NCBI RefSeq assembly: GCF_024679245.1
Contig: NC_090178.1
Coordinates: 11,703,979 to 11,767,978 of the forward strand
Source of the DNA: Pseudorasbora parva
Taxonomy: Eukaryota > Chordata > Actinopteri > Cypriniformes > Gobionidae
Length of the DNA: 64,000 nucleotides
Direction: 5' to 3'
Both the position numbers and the translations under genes were made by a program. The notes under the pieces were generated by a model that saw nothing but the letters and a program-made list of their open reading frames with translations, was not told the origin of the DNA and did not search any database. Positions 1 through 50,744 of the stretch are shown one piece after another (within the stretch, counting starts at the first letter, position 1; each line of letters starts with the position of its first letter).

Positions 1-40
1 TGAGAAACCGGAAGGAGTATTTTTGACATAGATATACTTT
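1..40. mobile_element. Tail of a Kolobok-like element
   Basis: The first ~37 bases match the stretch near 29860 inside element copy C (GAGAAACCGGAAGGAGTATT), then diverge. A truncated fourth copy or relic. Confidence 0.5.
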
Positions 41-131
41 ATACAGATATATCTTTAAACAGATATAAGTTTTTATGTGAGATTAGAAGAGAAAAGTCGT
101 TGTTACAATAGGGAGGAGGAAGTTATTTTAA

Positions 132-175
132 TTAAAGGGATAGTTCACCCAAAAATGAAATTTGTCATTAGCACT
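132..175. mobile_element. Angel-like MITE end (partial)
   Basis: Starts TTAAAGGGATAGTTCACCC, the terminus shared by the Angel-like elements of this window; no matching second end nearby. Confidence 0.5.
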
Positions 176-374
176 TGATTTAGTTTTTTTTTAAATGGTG
201 AAATGCACAGATAAATAATTTATAATAAACACTGCAGTGTTAAACTAGAATGGTCTGTTTTGATTTCATTGTGACCTTAAATGTTTGTCTTAAAATTCTT
301 AAAGGCAATGTAATTAAGTTGTGTACATCTGGAGCACGTTTATGATCATTTAAAATGATAGAAGAATCTTGTAC

Positions 375-506
375 CTTTTTATGTCCAGGTAATGACGGAG
401 ATGTCCAATAGTCTCAGTCAAGTACATTTTCATGATAAATGTCTCCATACCATCCTCGGACTTCACTCGTAGTGTGGTGATGTCTTTTGCAGATAGTGTA
501 ATCTCA
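375..506 (-). CDS. ubxn11: ubxn11 coding exon 12 (start of UBX domain)
   Basis: Encodes [19 protein letters not shown], then [18 protein letters not shown], the first strands of the ubiquitin-like UBX fold. It ends AAAAG|GTACAA; the remaining exons lie left of the window. Confidence 0.88.
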
Positions 507-3500
507 CTGAATGGGTTGGAAAAGCGAATGATTCAAGTCATCAACTCTAATCAACTTTTGTGCTATCTATCAAAGTCATGACTTTAAGATAAGGTTTTTA
601 ATACCTTTCTTTCAAATTCCGTAGGGCAGATGTTTCCACAGTGGGTGCTGAATGACTCTTGGCACCATCAGGGAAGCCCTTAACAAAACGAAAATTCAGT
701 TCAATAGGAAATATAATTGAATGGCCTTAAAGGGGGGGTGAAACACTCAGTTTCAGTCCGTGTCATGTCAATCTTGAGTACCTATAGAGTAGCATTGCAT
801 CCTGCATATCTCCGAAAAGTCTTTATTTTTTTTATAATTATATAAGAAAGATGCGCTGTTCCGAGTCTTTCCGAAAAAAGCCGAGCGGGTGGGGGCGTGT
901 CGTGTGAGCGGAGCTAAATAATGACGTGTGCAGCAGCGCGCTGTGTGTTGAGTCGAGTGCGTCGTAAAGCTGTGTCATCCCTAACAGCGGGAAAAAAACT
1001 TTATTCAAAATAAAAATATGGCTTTTAATCAGATACAGCCATACATCTATGATCCGGAATCAGACCCAGAGGATGCAGTTGAACAGGAGCAGCAGCAAAA
1101 ACGACTAGAGCAGGACGTCTCTATGTGGTACAAGTTATACACTAACTATATAATATGCTTAGCGGCTTGTGTTATTTACATATTTATACTTGAATTATAT
1201 CGTCGTATTTTTGTCTTTGAAGGTGTACATGTGAGAAGTGCAGTTGTGCACGTGTGTTTGTGTGTTTACGCGTGGTTTGTGTAGACAGTAAGCGGACTGG
1301 TTTTGCACGGCAGGCTAAGTTAGTGTTTACATAGAAAGACACGGAATAGTAGCGCATTTGAATGAAGAAGCGTGCTTATTTAGTTCAACATATTTCCCCC
1401 CTCTTTGTGTATTGTTGTTTGGAGTGCTTTTACAATACACAAACATAAAGTTACACATATAGTGGCCAGCTAAACAAATGTACACGCACTACACATCGCA
1501 TGCTCCATTGATCAATTAACTATACGTGATCATGTTTGGGCTACTTGATGAGCATAGGCAAAAACACAGACATTTGAAGCAGTCTCACTCACCGCCTGCG
1601 GTTCTAACGTTGGGACTGCTCCATCATTCAGCATTAGGCGATCGGAAAATCCTGTGTTGAGCTGGGCCTTGTTTATGAAACAGTCGGCACCGAAATGCAG
1701 CGAACAGATATAAACATTCGCGCAACTCAGTTGCTGATCCGGAAAAGCAAATTACATCCACTGTTGCCTTAACGCAGGGTTTTTGGGGAATCTGTGCAGG
1801 ACTGTCTTGGTCTGGCAACCAAAAACGCACTTTTTTGGTGACATTGTTATGTGCACATCACCTGTGCAGCAGCCTACGAGCCAGCGCTTTGATGGGGGTA
1901 GCCTGTTACTTTCGCTCTCTCTCTCTCGCTCTCTCTCTCTCACGCGCTTCCGGTAGAATTGTCCATAAGGCCCATTCAAGGAAATTCCGCCCCCATTAAC
2001 ATCAAAGGGGACGCATGATCTCAAAAAACTTGCCGAAACTTATGACTAACCGGAAGTAGTATTTTTGACAAAGAAATACTCCCATCAAACGTCCACCTTA
2101 ACTTTTGAAACTTTGTCTATGTTTAGTATGGGATTCCAAGTCTTTAACAGTGTAAAAAGATCAGTATGCATGAAACAGCATTTCACCCCCCCTTTAAACG
2201 GAACAGACTAAAACATGACTGTACTGACCTGCAGATGAGCCTTCACTGAGTCACGTATACTAATCACTTTGCCTGCCTTCACCACAGTCTCTGGGAGCTT
2301 TCGCAGAAACTGTTCCATAGACATTTTTTTGCCTAAAAGCCACACAAGAGGAATTCAAATCCAAGATGTAAAGTACAATAATATAATAGCAGTAAATTTA
2401 CAAGTCAAGTTAAACCAATGACATGTTCAAACCTGGTATCTGACTCTGTTTTGGCGCTGTGGAGATGGTCTGCTCAGATCTGTCCACCGACTGCCTTCTT
2501 GCTCCATTTATAGTTTGTCCTCTTCCAGGAAATTTGGTCCATGGTCGCCTAACTATGAACTCCTCATCCCGTTTGTCATGAACCTGTTTGTGTTTCAAGA
2601 ACATTATAACTAATGAATATAGGGTCCTTCCATGGGATTTATCACATGCCACATAAGATAACCTTTTCCCTCCCTAAGATCAGTCCCTAACCCTAAACCA
2701 TATATATATTTCAAGCAAATGCTGTTCTTTTAACTTTGTTATTCAAAAAAATAGGTTCCACAAAAATATTACACAGCAATTTTTTAAAACATTAATAATA
2801 AGAAATGTTTCTTGAGCATCAAATCAGCATATTAGAATGATTTCTAAAGGATCATGTGACACTTAAAGGGATAGTTCACGCAAAAATGTAAATGTTGTCA
2901 TTTGCTCACCCTCATGATGTTCCAAATCTGTATTCTGATAATAAGTTTCTTTCTTCTGCTGAACACAAAAGAAGATTTTTTAGAAGATTTTAAAGAATGT
3001 TGGTAACCAGGCAGTTGACAGACGGTAGCCATTGGCTTCCATAGTATTTATTTTTTCCTACTATGGAAATCAATGGCTACCGTCAACTGTTTGATTACCA
3101 ACATTCTTCAAATTCTTGTGTGTTCAGCAGAAGAAATAAAATGAGAGCAAAATGATAACAGAAATTTCAGTATTGTTTGAGCTATCCCTTTAAGACTAAA
3201 AAATTAGCTTTGTCATCACAGGAATAAATTTAATTTTAAAATTATATCAAAATAGAAACCCATTCTTTTAAATTGTATGATATTTCACAATATTACCGTT
3301 TTTCTGTTCAATACTGCATTATTTTTTATTAAATAAATGCATCCTTGGTGGCATAAGAGACTTTAAAAAATATTTAAAAATCTTACCGACCATTAGTGTG
3401 AATGAAAAGTGGATAAATTCACAATACACACCTGTAAGGGCACACCATTAGGAAACCTATCCTGAAGCTCAGAAGGAAAAAAGCCGTCCATCAAGTCCTG

Positions 3501-6500
3501 CATGCATTCCTGCAATAAGAAGGTAATTCTTAAAAGGAACAATGTCATCATTCATCTCTGGCTGTAGGAAATGTGCAGTATTTCTGGAGTCAAATTTTGT
3601 GATGTAAGCCGAAAGCAGGAAAATAACAACCTGTGTGGTGGGGTCTTGATAGGAGCGGAATGGACCACTGAACATGACAATTCCGTTTTTGTAGAGCCAA
3701 AGAGGGATGGAAGACTTCTGGGTAAGTTTGGCCCCACCAGGAATGGGGGTCACATGGGACTCCCCTTCCCCTGCTACGATATTCAGTTCTTGGATGTTCT
3801 GCATGACCAGGTCATGGTTCATTTCGAAACTCTTGCGTCTACAAGTTACTGCTGAAATTTGGCTGTTAGCTTGTTCATCGTGTTCATCTTGACCTCCAAC
3901 CCAGATCATTCCATAATCATTCAGAAACTTCTGTGTGGGTGGAAAAACAACATTCTGTTGAGTTGCTGATAACGATTTCAGTGCAATTATACAAGGAATG
4001 TCCTCTGTTTTTCTGCATTCCATTACAGGTAAATTACAGGTAACAGGCTGAAGGAAATGTCAGTATAAAACTCACAACAATCACACAAAGCACCTCACCT
4101 CCATTTCCCACACTTGGTTTTGAAGCTTGAGGCACTGTTGAACCAGCTCTTCATCTTGGTTCTCATTACTTGCAGACTTCTCTAAAGCCAAAGACAAACA
4201 CATTTGCAAAATGTTACAACGTTTTTATTTGACTGGTAAACTGGTTATAATATTAGCCCAAATCATCCATTCACCCCTGTAATAATGTCCAGATGTTTTC
4301 CTCTTGGGTTTGTTTATAATCTCATTATTTTACTTGATGTGTCTCATTAGATTCTTGTAACAAAAATAGCAAAACAATGATGAGAATCATACGGTCATAC
4401 ATTGCTATTTTTCTATTAAAATCAGCACAGATTACAATAAATACTTACATATATTATTATTTATAAAAATCTGCATATAATGAAACAAAAGAGAAAATGT
4501 ATATTATTAGACCATAGATTACAACAATAAATACTTGAAATGTATATTACACCATTCAGGCATAACATTATGACTTTCCTAATATTGTGTTGGTCCCCCT
4601 TTTGCTGCCAAAACAGCCCAGACCCGTTGAGGCATGGACTCCACTAGACCCCTGAAGGTGTGCTGTGGTATCTGGCAACAAGATGTTGCAACAATGCTTA
4701 GGTAGGTGGTATGTGTCAAAGCCTAAGTTTCCAAGCATCACACTGCTTTCACCAGCTTGCCTTCTTCCCATCGTGCATCCCGGTGCCACGTGTTCCCCAG
4801 GTAAGTTACGCATATAAAATAAAACATGATTAATCAGACCAGGCCACCATCTTCCATTGCTCTGTGGTCCAGTTCTGATGCTCACGCGCCCACTGTGGGT
4901 ACTTTTGGCGGTGGACAGTGGTCAGCATGCATATACAATATATACAACAAACTGTGATGCAATGTGTATACTGACATCTTTCTATCAGATCCAGCGTTAA
5001 CTTCTTGAGCAATTTGAACAACTGTATCCCGTCTATTTGATCTGACCAGCCTTCGCTCCCCACGTGCATCAGTGAGCCTTGGCCACCCCTAACGAAACAA
5101 AAATATATTGCAGTATATTGGAAAATATAATGTAATATATTAGGCAATATATTCACATATATGGGATTTAATATTTGTATTCACCAATATATTGCAATAT
5201 ATGAAAGCGGCAATCATTTGTATATTTTGCAGTATATTACAGGAATATATAATATATTTTATAATACCATCAATATATTATTCCATGTATTTACAATATA
5301 TTATACTATATTTTGAAGTAATATATTGGTAAATATATTTTCCTTTCATAAGGGACCCATGATCCTGTCGCCGGTTCACCACTCCTTCCTTCTGTGGACC
5401 ACTTTTGATAGATACTGTCCACTGCAGACTGGGAAAACCCCACACGAGCTGCAGTATTGGAGATGCTCATCTAGCCATCACAATTTGGCCCTTGTCAAAC
5501 CTGCTTACGCTTGCCCCTTTTTCTAACACATCAACTTTGAGGATAAAATGTTCCCTTTCTGCCTAATATTTTCACCCCCAGGAGCCGTGATGAAGAGATA
5601 ACTAATGTTATGCCTGATCAGTGTATATTATACACAGTATGTTTCTCATTACTGTAGGTGAATTGGGGGATTTAAAAGAAATTCTATCTAGTAGCCTACA
5701 TTGTAATCTAGTACAATGTGTTTTCTACTAACAATGTGTTTTCCGTATGGGTTTTTTATTGTAATTTGATATCGCATTATTTTACCTCCTGTTTTCTAAA
5801 CACATAATGATTACCTTTTGCCTCTCGCAAAAGATTCAGCTTCTCCTCCAGAACTGCTATTCGCCTTGCCTTGAGCAGGAAGTGTAAAGAAAATAAGTGC
5901 TCACACATGACACCTGAAAAATGATATCACTTGTGTACAGAGACATCTGATATAACCCTGATGGGTTACAAACTTGAACACTTAACGTGTACAGCAAAGC
6001 ATATATAAACGTTACTGTAGGACAGTGAGACCGTACGAATCAAGAAAGTGCCTTACCTTATACTCTATATCCACAGCCTGAGTTTTCACCTTTTTCTCAA
6101 GCTGACCGATCTTCTGCATCATACTTGACATCAGCTCAAAATCACTCGGTGGAGCTGCGACACATTTAGAGAAGATTTAAGACACCACATTTAAAGTTGT
6201 GATAACACATTAAGTTTATTTGGTCGATTCAGTCATGGTACCTTCTTTTGCCTTTTTCTTTTGCATGACCTTTGGTCTTACAGTGGAAAGATTGTCCATG
6301 ATGTGTGGCACTGGTTGGTTTTGTGGGAAAATGTCTTGGAATAATTTTGCTTCGTAGTCTGAAACATCAAGATTGATACCTGCACTGTAAAAAAAAAATC
6401 AGGGCCCAATTGAAAATTTTCTAGTGACTGATCACATCAAATTTTTTCAGTTGGCCAAATTGATTTTCTTTAAATTGATGCAATTTAATTCACAGAAATT

Positions 6501-7332
6501 ATATTTGGCCAACTGAAAAAATTAGTGATCAGTCACTAGAACGTTTTCAATTAGGGCCTGATTTTTTTTTACAGTGTGTAAGTGATTATCAGATGGCTCA
6601 TTTATTGATGGATTGTGTTCTCTGTGCATTTTTATATTCTAATTTTATTCCCGCATTTTTTTATATTCAGAAACTGGCATGGATGGAAACCTTCAATTTA
6701 TATAATCTGTAACGGATGGCATTAGAAAAGCAGTTCAAACTGTTTTGACTCTTGACATTTATCTTGCCATTTCATTTGCTTGTTAGTACAGATAGGGAAA
6801 CTGTAAAATGTCTGTAAGTCTTACCAGTGTCTGACCTTTCTTTGTAAGGCTTTCTTTCCCTAGATCACAAAAACAGATACAACATCTGATTATTTCATAG
6901 ATTGTCTGGGTCATTCTTGTAACAAGGCAACTTTGAGCTTATGTTGAGCTTAGTATCTTTAAAAAAGTAATATGATTGTGTTGACATTTAAAGGAAGAAC
7001 AATTAAACATAATTGTCTAATCAAAGTTCATTTAAAATGGTAAACATATTTTGATAACATTTTGATAATATCATGTAAATCTCTGTAATTTTATGGGGAG
7101 GGTGGGATGTTTTAAATTCGTTGTTAATGCATGTTCCATTACCCCCACAATAATACATCCCTTCCTGTCTATCCTATATATGATGTATTTGTATTACCGG
7201 TATAATCTTTATTCTTTATATATTAATAATATCAACTTGATTAATAGCATCTACCATGAAAAATAAAAATAAAACATATTATATATTTCTTTATATGTGT
7301 ATACACACACACATATGTGTGTGTGTGTGTAA

Positions 7333-7364
<32 letters not shown>

Positions 7365-8488
7365 ACATTATGACCTCTTGCAGATGAAGTGAATAACACT
7401 GATTATCTCTTCATCACAGCACCTGTTAGTGGGTGGGATATAGGCAGCAAGTGAACATTTTAACCTCAAAGTTGATGTGTTAGAAGCAGGAAAAATGGGC
7501 AAGCCTAAGGATTGCGCAAGTTTGACAAGGGCCAAATTGTGACGGCTAGACAACTGGGTCAGAGCATCTCTAAAACTGTAGCTCTTGTAGGGTGTTCCTG
7601 GTCTGCAGTGGTCAGTATCTATCAAAAGTGGTCCAGGGAAGGAACAGTGGTGAACCGGCGACAGGATCATAGGTGGCCAAGGCTCACTGATGCACGTGGG
7701 GAGGCTGGCCTGTGTGGTCCAATACAACAGATGAGTTACTGTAGCTCAAATTGCTCAAGAAGTTAATTCTGGTTCTGAAAGTCAGAATACACAGTAAATC
7801 ACACTTTGTTGTGTATGGGGCTGCATAGCCGCAGACCAGTCAGGGTGCCCATGCTGACCCCCATCCACCAACAAAAGTGCCAACAGTAGGCACGTGAGCA
7901 TAAGAACTGGACTAAGGAGCAGTGGAAGAGGGTGGGCTGGTTTGATGAATCACATCTCACGGATGTAAAAAATGTGGAGGATGTGCTTATCATTTGTAGG
8001 ATGTGCTGAACAAACAAGTCCGATGCATGGAGGCCCCACCTCACAACTTTACAGATGGGGTAAAACCAAAACCTGCATATATGCAACTATACATTATATT
8101 ATTATATTAGTCTGGACCACAATACATGTGCAAACTAGCAGGTAATATTAGTTATAAATTATTATTTTGGTTATAAACGAGCAAAGAAGCAAGGTAAACT
8201 ATAACATTAATACAGACATTAAAATAAATCATCAATCAAATATACAGACAAAAATGTGTGGTACTGTCTGTGATGTTCAGGTACGAACAGTGTGTAATAA
8301 TTTCGTTACTTTGATCTCCTGTACAATAATTTCAAGTGTCATGTTTTACAGCTTTTCATAAAAGATACGTGACAATTTAGTATCTGCAGTATTTAACATT
8401 CCTGCTGCATTTTTTGAACTTACCCATCATGTATCTCTGGTAGAGGAGCTCGTTTGTTCTTCCTCAGGGTAGAGAGCGGTGAGCTCAT
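375..8488 (-). CDS. ubxn11: UBX domain protein 11 (UBXN11/socius), 5' part of gene, 12 coding exons
   Basis: Spliced coding exons, in transcript order: 8488-8424, 6859-6825, 6379-6242, 6154-6057, 5869-5815, 4181-4099, 3930-3631, 3509-3432, 2583-2433, 2332-2229, 678-605, 506-375. All phases agree, giving about 437 residues before the window edge. The N-terminus starts MSSPLS, as I recall human UBXN11 does. A coiled coil covers about residues 95-160 ([13 protein letters not shown], then [15 protein letters not shown]). The SEP domain covers about 233-285 ([25 protein letters not shown]). A second conserved block is [10 protein letters not shown] ubiquitin-like UBX domain begins near residue 404 ([10 protein letters not shown]) and is cut by the window edge. 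UBX proteins are p97/VCP adaptors; mammalian UBXN11 is reported to bind Rnd GTPases and G-alpha-q. The gene is divergent from atp2c1. Identity is strong; function is inferred from the family. Confidence 0.9.
605..678 (-). CDS. ubxn11: ubxn11 coding exon 11
   Basis: Encodes [20 protein letters not shown] and NLKE. The acceptor is a weak TTAAG, but phase fits on both sides. The VET..L segment resembles the family. Confidence 0.72.
1018..1284 (+). pseudogene. P2X7 'ballast'-like first exon of copy A
   Basis: An 88-codon frame opening [19 protein letters not shown], then [14 protein letters not shown]. The acidic PYxYxPE start with RL...W resembles the stretch before the WCxC of the P2X7 C-terminal domain and related fish proteins. 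The cysteines are missing, and the rest reads as non-homologous, so a donor near the W is likely. Resemblance by eye only. Confidence 0.4.
1593..1844 (-). pseudogene. THAP zinc-finger exon of copy A, one internal stop
   Basis: ATG at 1844 opens [20 protein letters not shown]. After a TAA the frame continues through [13 protein letters not shown] to [13 protein letters not shown] and a GCG|GTGAGT donor. The C2CH pattern (CVFGC ... CSLH) and the AVPT ending are THAP-domain features. The stop falls where a short linker residue is expected (after RQQWM). Confidence 0.75.
2229..2332 (-). CDS. ubxn11: ubxn11 coding exon 10
   Basis: Encodes [20 protein letters not shown], a conserved block between the SEP and UBX domains. 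Its donor (2228) lies only about 30 nt from a Kolobok-like element that fills the next intron. Confidence 0.9.
2433..2583 (-). CDS. ubxn11: ubxn11 coding exon 9
   Basis: Encodes [20 protein letters not shown] and a polar linker after the SEP domain. Acceptor AAACAG, donor CCAG|GTTTGA. Confidence 0.85.
2795..3370. repeat. Teleost interspersed repeat split by an Angel-like MITE
   Basis: ATTAGAATGATTTCTAAAGG at about 2831 and the CATCACAGGAATAAAT block after 3195 belong to one repeat family, seen again at 31440, 34540, 37650 and 47245. An Angel-like element sits between the halves. Confidence 0.5.
2863..3194. mobile_element. Angel-like palindromic MITE
   Basis: Ends TTAAAGGGATAGTTCACG and GCTATCCCTTTAA are inverted repeats, and the interior (TTCTTCTGCTGAACACAAAA and its reverse complement) is a long hairpin. 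In ubxn11 intron 8. Confidence 0.65.
3432..3509 (-). CDS. ubxn11: ubxn11 coding exon 8 (SEP domain)
   Basis: Encodes [19 protein letters not shown], then PNGVPLQ, the conserved second half of the SEP domain. Phase 0 at both ends. Confidence 0.93.
3631..3930 (-). CDS. ubxn11: ubxn11 coding exon 7 (start of SEP domain)
   Basis: A 100-codon exon opening [13 protein letters not shown], followed by [10 protein letters not shown] and [13 protein letters not shown]. This is the linker and first half of the SEP domain (residues 159-258), and the strongest identifying exon of the gene. Confidence 0.93.
4099..4181 (-). CDS. ubxn11: ubxn11 coding exon 6 (coiled coil)
   Basis: Encodes [19 protein letters not shown], matching the family's LQxQVxEME stretch. 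Donor GAG|GTGAGG. Confidence 0.88.
4544..5627 (-). mobile_element. Tc1/mariner-like remnant
   Basis: Inverted ends CAGGCATAACATTATGAC and TTATGCCTGATCAGTGTATA. Minus-strand fragments of a Tc1 transposase are visible at both sides ([17 protein letters not shown] at the left; the N-terminal part at 5341-5530). The middle (5095-5340) is an insertion of AATATATTG-type repeats. Not functional. Confidence 0.7.
5815..5869 (-). CDS. ubxn11: ubxn11 coding exon 5 (coiled coil)
   Basis: Encodes [18 protein letters not shown], a continuation of the heptad pattern. Acceptor CAAG, donor AAAAG|GTAA. Confidence 0.83.
6057..6154 (-). CDS. ubxn11: ubxn11 coding exon 4 (coiled coil)
   Basis: Encodes [19 protein letters not shown] and the start of the coiled coil. 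It aligns with the SELMAF...LEQQVK stretch I recall from human UBXN11. It ends EYK|GTAAGG. Confidence 0.88.
6242..6379 (-). CDS. ubxn11: ubxn11 coding exon 3
   Basis: Encodes [17 protein letters not shown] and a basic end (KKKAKE). Its acceptor is TGCAG, whose pyrimidine tract comes from the terminus of an adjacent MITE (6383-6576). Confidence 0.8.
6383..6576. mobile_element. Palindromic MITE with CACTGTAAAA ends
   Basis: CACTGTAAAAAAAAAATCAG at the left pairs with CTGATTTTTTTTTTACAGTG at the right. Further arms (TAGTGACTGATCA; TTGGCCAA) pair inside. It abuts ubxn11 exon 3. Confidence 0.75.
6825..6859 (-). CDS. ubxn11: ubxn11 coding exon 2
   Basis: Short 35-nt exon ([11 protein letters not shown]) between a CTAG acceptor and a CTG|GTAAGA donor. 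Phases join exons 1 and 3 in frame. There is little conservation to lean on here. Confidence 0.7.
7366..8060 (+). mobile_element. Tc1/mariner-like remnant (transposase N-terminus)
   Basis: The frame at 7512 reads [19 protein letters not shown], then [19 protein letters not shown], the paired-type HTH of fish Tc1 transposases. Later sequence is broken by frameshifts. Confidence 0.72.
8424..8488 (-). CDS. ubxn11: ubxn11 coding exon 1
   Basis: ATG at 8488 opens [19 protein letters not shown]. The exon ends in phase 2 at a GATGG|GTAAG donor. The MSSPL start matches the family, which fixes the start codon. Confidence 0.85.
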
Positions 8489-8714
8489 GTTTGCAAAAAA
8501 CACGAGTTAATTTGGTACGTTACTAAAGATGATTATGTCATCAAGAATACAGTAAAGTAACAAACAGCGATTTAAAACAATGACACACTCTTCCTAATTC
8601 CCAAAAACACGATATTTGGAAAAGCTACGCCTTTAACCTATTTGCTATTTGTTTTGTTTTTTTAAGTTACACTTGGATTTCTGTGTTTTTAGTGCTGGTA
8701 TGTTTGTTTGAACA

Positions 8715-8729
8715 GTTGTCGTTGGTAAC
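8715..8729. promoter_or_regulatory. Candidate RFX X-box upstream of ubxn11
   Basis: GTTGTC-GTT-GGTAAC fits the RFX-factor X-box (RYYNYY, 1-3 nt, RRNRAC). It lies 227 nt upstream of the ubxn11 ATG. X-boxes mark many ciliary genes. Motif match only. Confidence 0.4.
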
Positions 8730-9732
8730 GAGAAAGCTCCACTTATTCAAACCTCCACTGTGTGGCGCTGCGGATCTGGGTATGTGATCAATGAGTGAAG
8801 TAACCATGGAAGTAACCAGTTAGATTAGGCTATTTGAAGAAAATATGGGAATGAAGTTGAACTCCATGTCAAAGTTTGAAACGCATAGCAAAAATAAATA
8901 AATAAATAAAAAAGCAAATGCATTGCTGTTATTGTTAACCATAACTATTAAAACTATTTTTCTTTCATTGAAATAAAGTTGATAGATAAAAAAATAAAAA
9001 CACTAGAAAATACTATTTGATTAGACCACTAACTGAAAGAATATATAAGTGTAAGTTAAGTCCTAAAATTACAAAAACGGACATAAAATAAAAAGAGAAA
9101 CAGCTATAACATAAACTTGACTTTAATAAAATTGACAAATGCACATACAAAATTACAGGCTAAATTAAAACACAATAAAATCGAATTATTAATGAGAAAG
9201 AACTTTGATAAAATGTGTTTTTTTATGTTGGAAATTTCATAGTATAAATCTGCAACTAAGGAATTAAATCATATTTAATTTCACAGATAACTTTTACATG
9301 TAGACTAGAAAATAGCTCAATTGTCTTATCATAAAACACTATGAGTGATGCATTTCAGAAAATATTATTATTCACACAATTTTTTTTTTTAAAGCTGTAA
9401 GACTATAAAGATCTATGTGTGCAACATACAAGATCAAATTGAGAGAGTCTTGGTTTATAAAATTAAGATAGAACAGCAAAAACAATTTTAAATGCATATT
9501 ATTTGTTGTCTTTAGTCATTTTTTCAGATCCCAAAAAAACGATGTTATAGCGCATTATTAAAACAATTGCAGGCTATTCAATTCCAAATTTAGAGACAAA
9601 ATAAGCTGGCGTGTATATTTATATATATATAACAGTGCAAATAGAACATGATTAGAAATATATTTCTAAGAGCCTATCAATCCCACTATGTCAACGACTT
9701 ATCTTTCCTGGAAATTATTTGATGTACGAACA

Positions 9733-9849
9733 GTTTGTTAAGTTTATTGACAGTTCTTCTCGTCATCCCGCCCCCATCACGTAAAAACGTGCCCTGCGCG
9801 ATGACGCCATCAACGGCCGTCAGACAGATTCGACGAAAGCTCACGGAAG
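9733..9849 (+). promoter_or_regulatory. atp2c1: Likely atp2c1 promoter/5' UTR
   Basis: A CpG-rich stretch with a GC box (CCCGCCCCC, about 9768), a CACGTAAAAACGTG palindrome (about 9779-9792) and a CRE-like TGACGCC (9802), just ahead of exon 1. CpG density stays raised to about 10200. No TATA box. Confidence 0.5.

Positions 9850-50744
<40,895 letters not shown>

Larger units (their letters stand above)
727..2197. mobile_element. Kolobok-like DNA transposon, copy A (non-autonomous)
   Basis: Flanked by TTAA (727-730 and 2194-2197) with inverted ends AGGGGGGGTGAAA / TTTCACCCCCCCT. TTAA duplication plus a THAP-type domain is the hallmark of the Kolobok superfamily. It carries two convergent exon-like frames and no transposase core, so it looks internally deleted. 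It fills ubxn11 intron 10. Confidence 0.78.
8489..9849 (+). other. Intergenic region between divergent ubxn11 and atp2c1
   Basis: About 1.36 kb between the two start codons, including both 5' UTRs. The part next to ubxn11 (8489-8800) and the part next to atp2c1 (9740-9849) are GC-richer; the middle (8880-9720) is AT-rich with no gene that I can see. Confidence 0.7.

Noticed and set aside
3571..3855. 94-codon plus-strand frame
   Set aside because: Antisense to ubxn11 exon 7.
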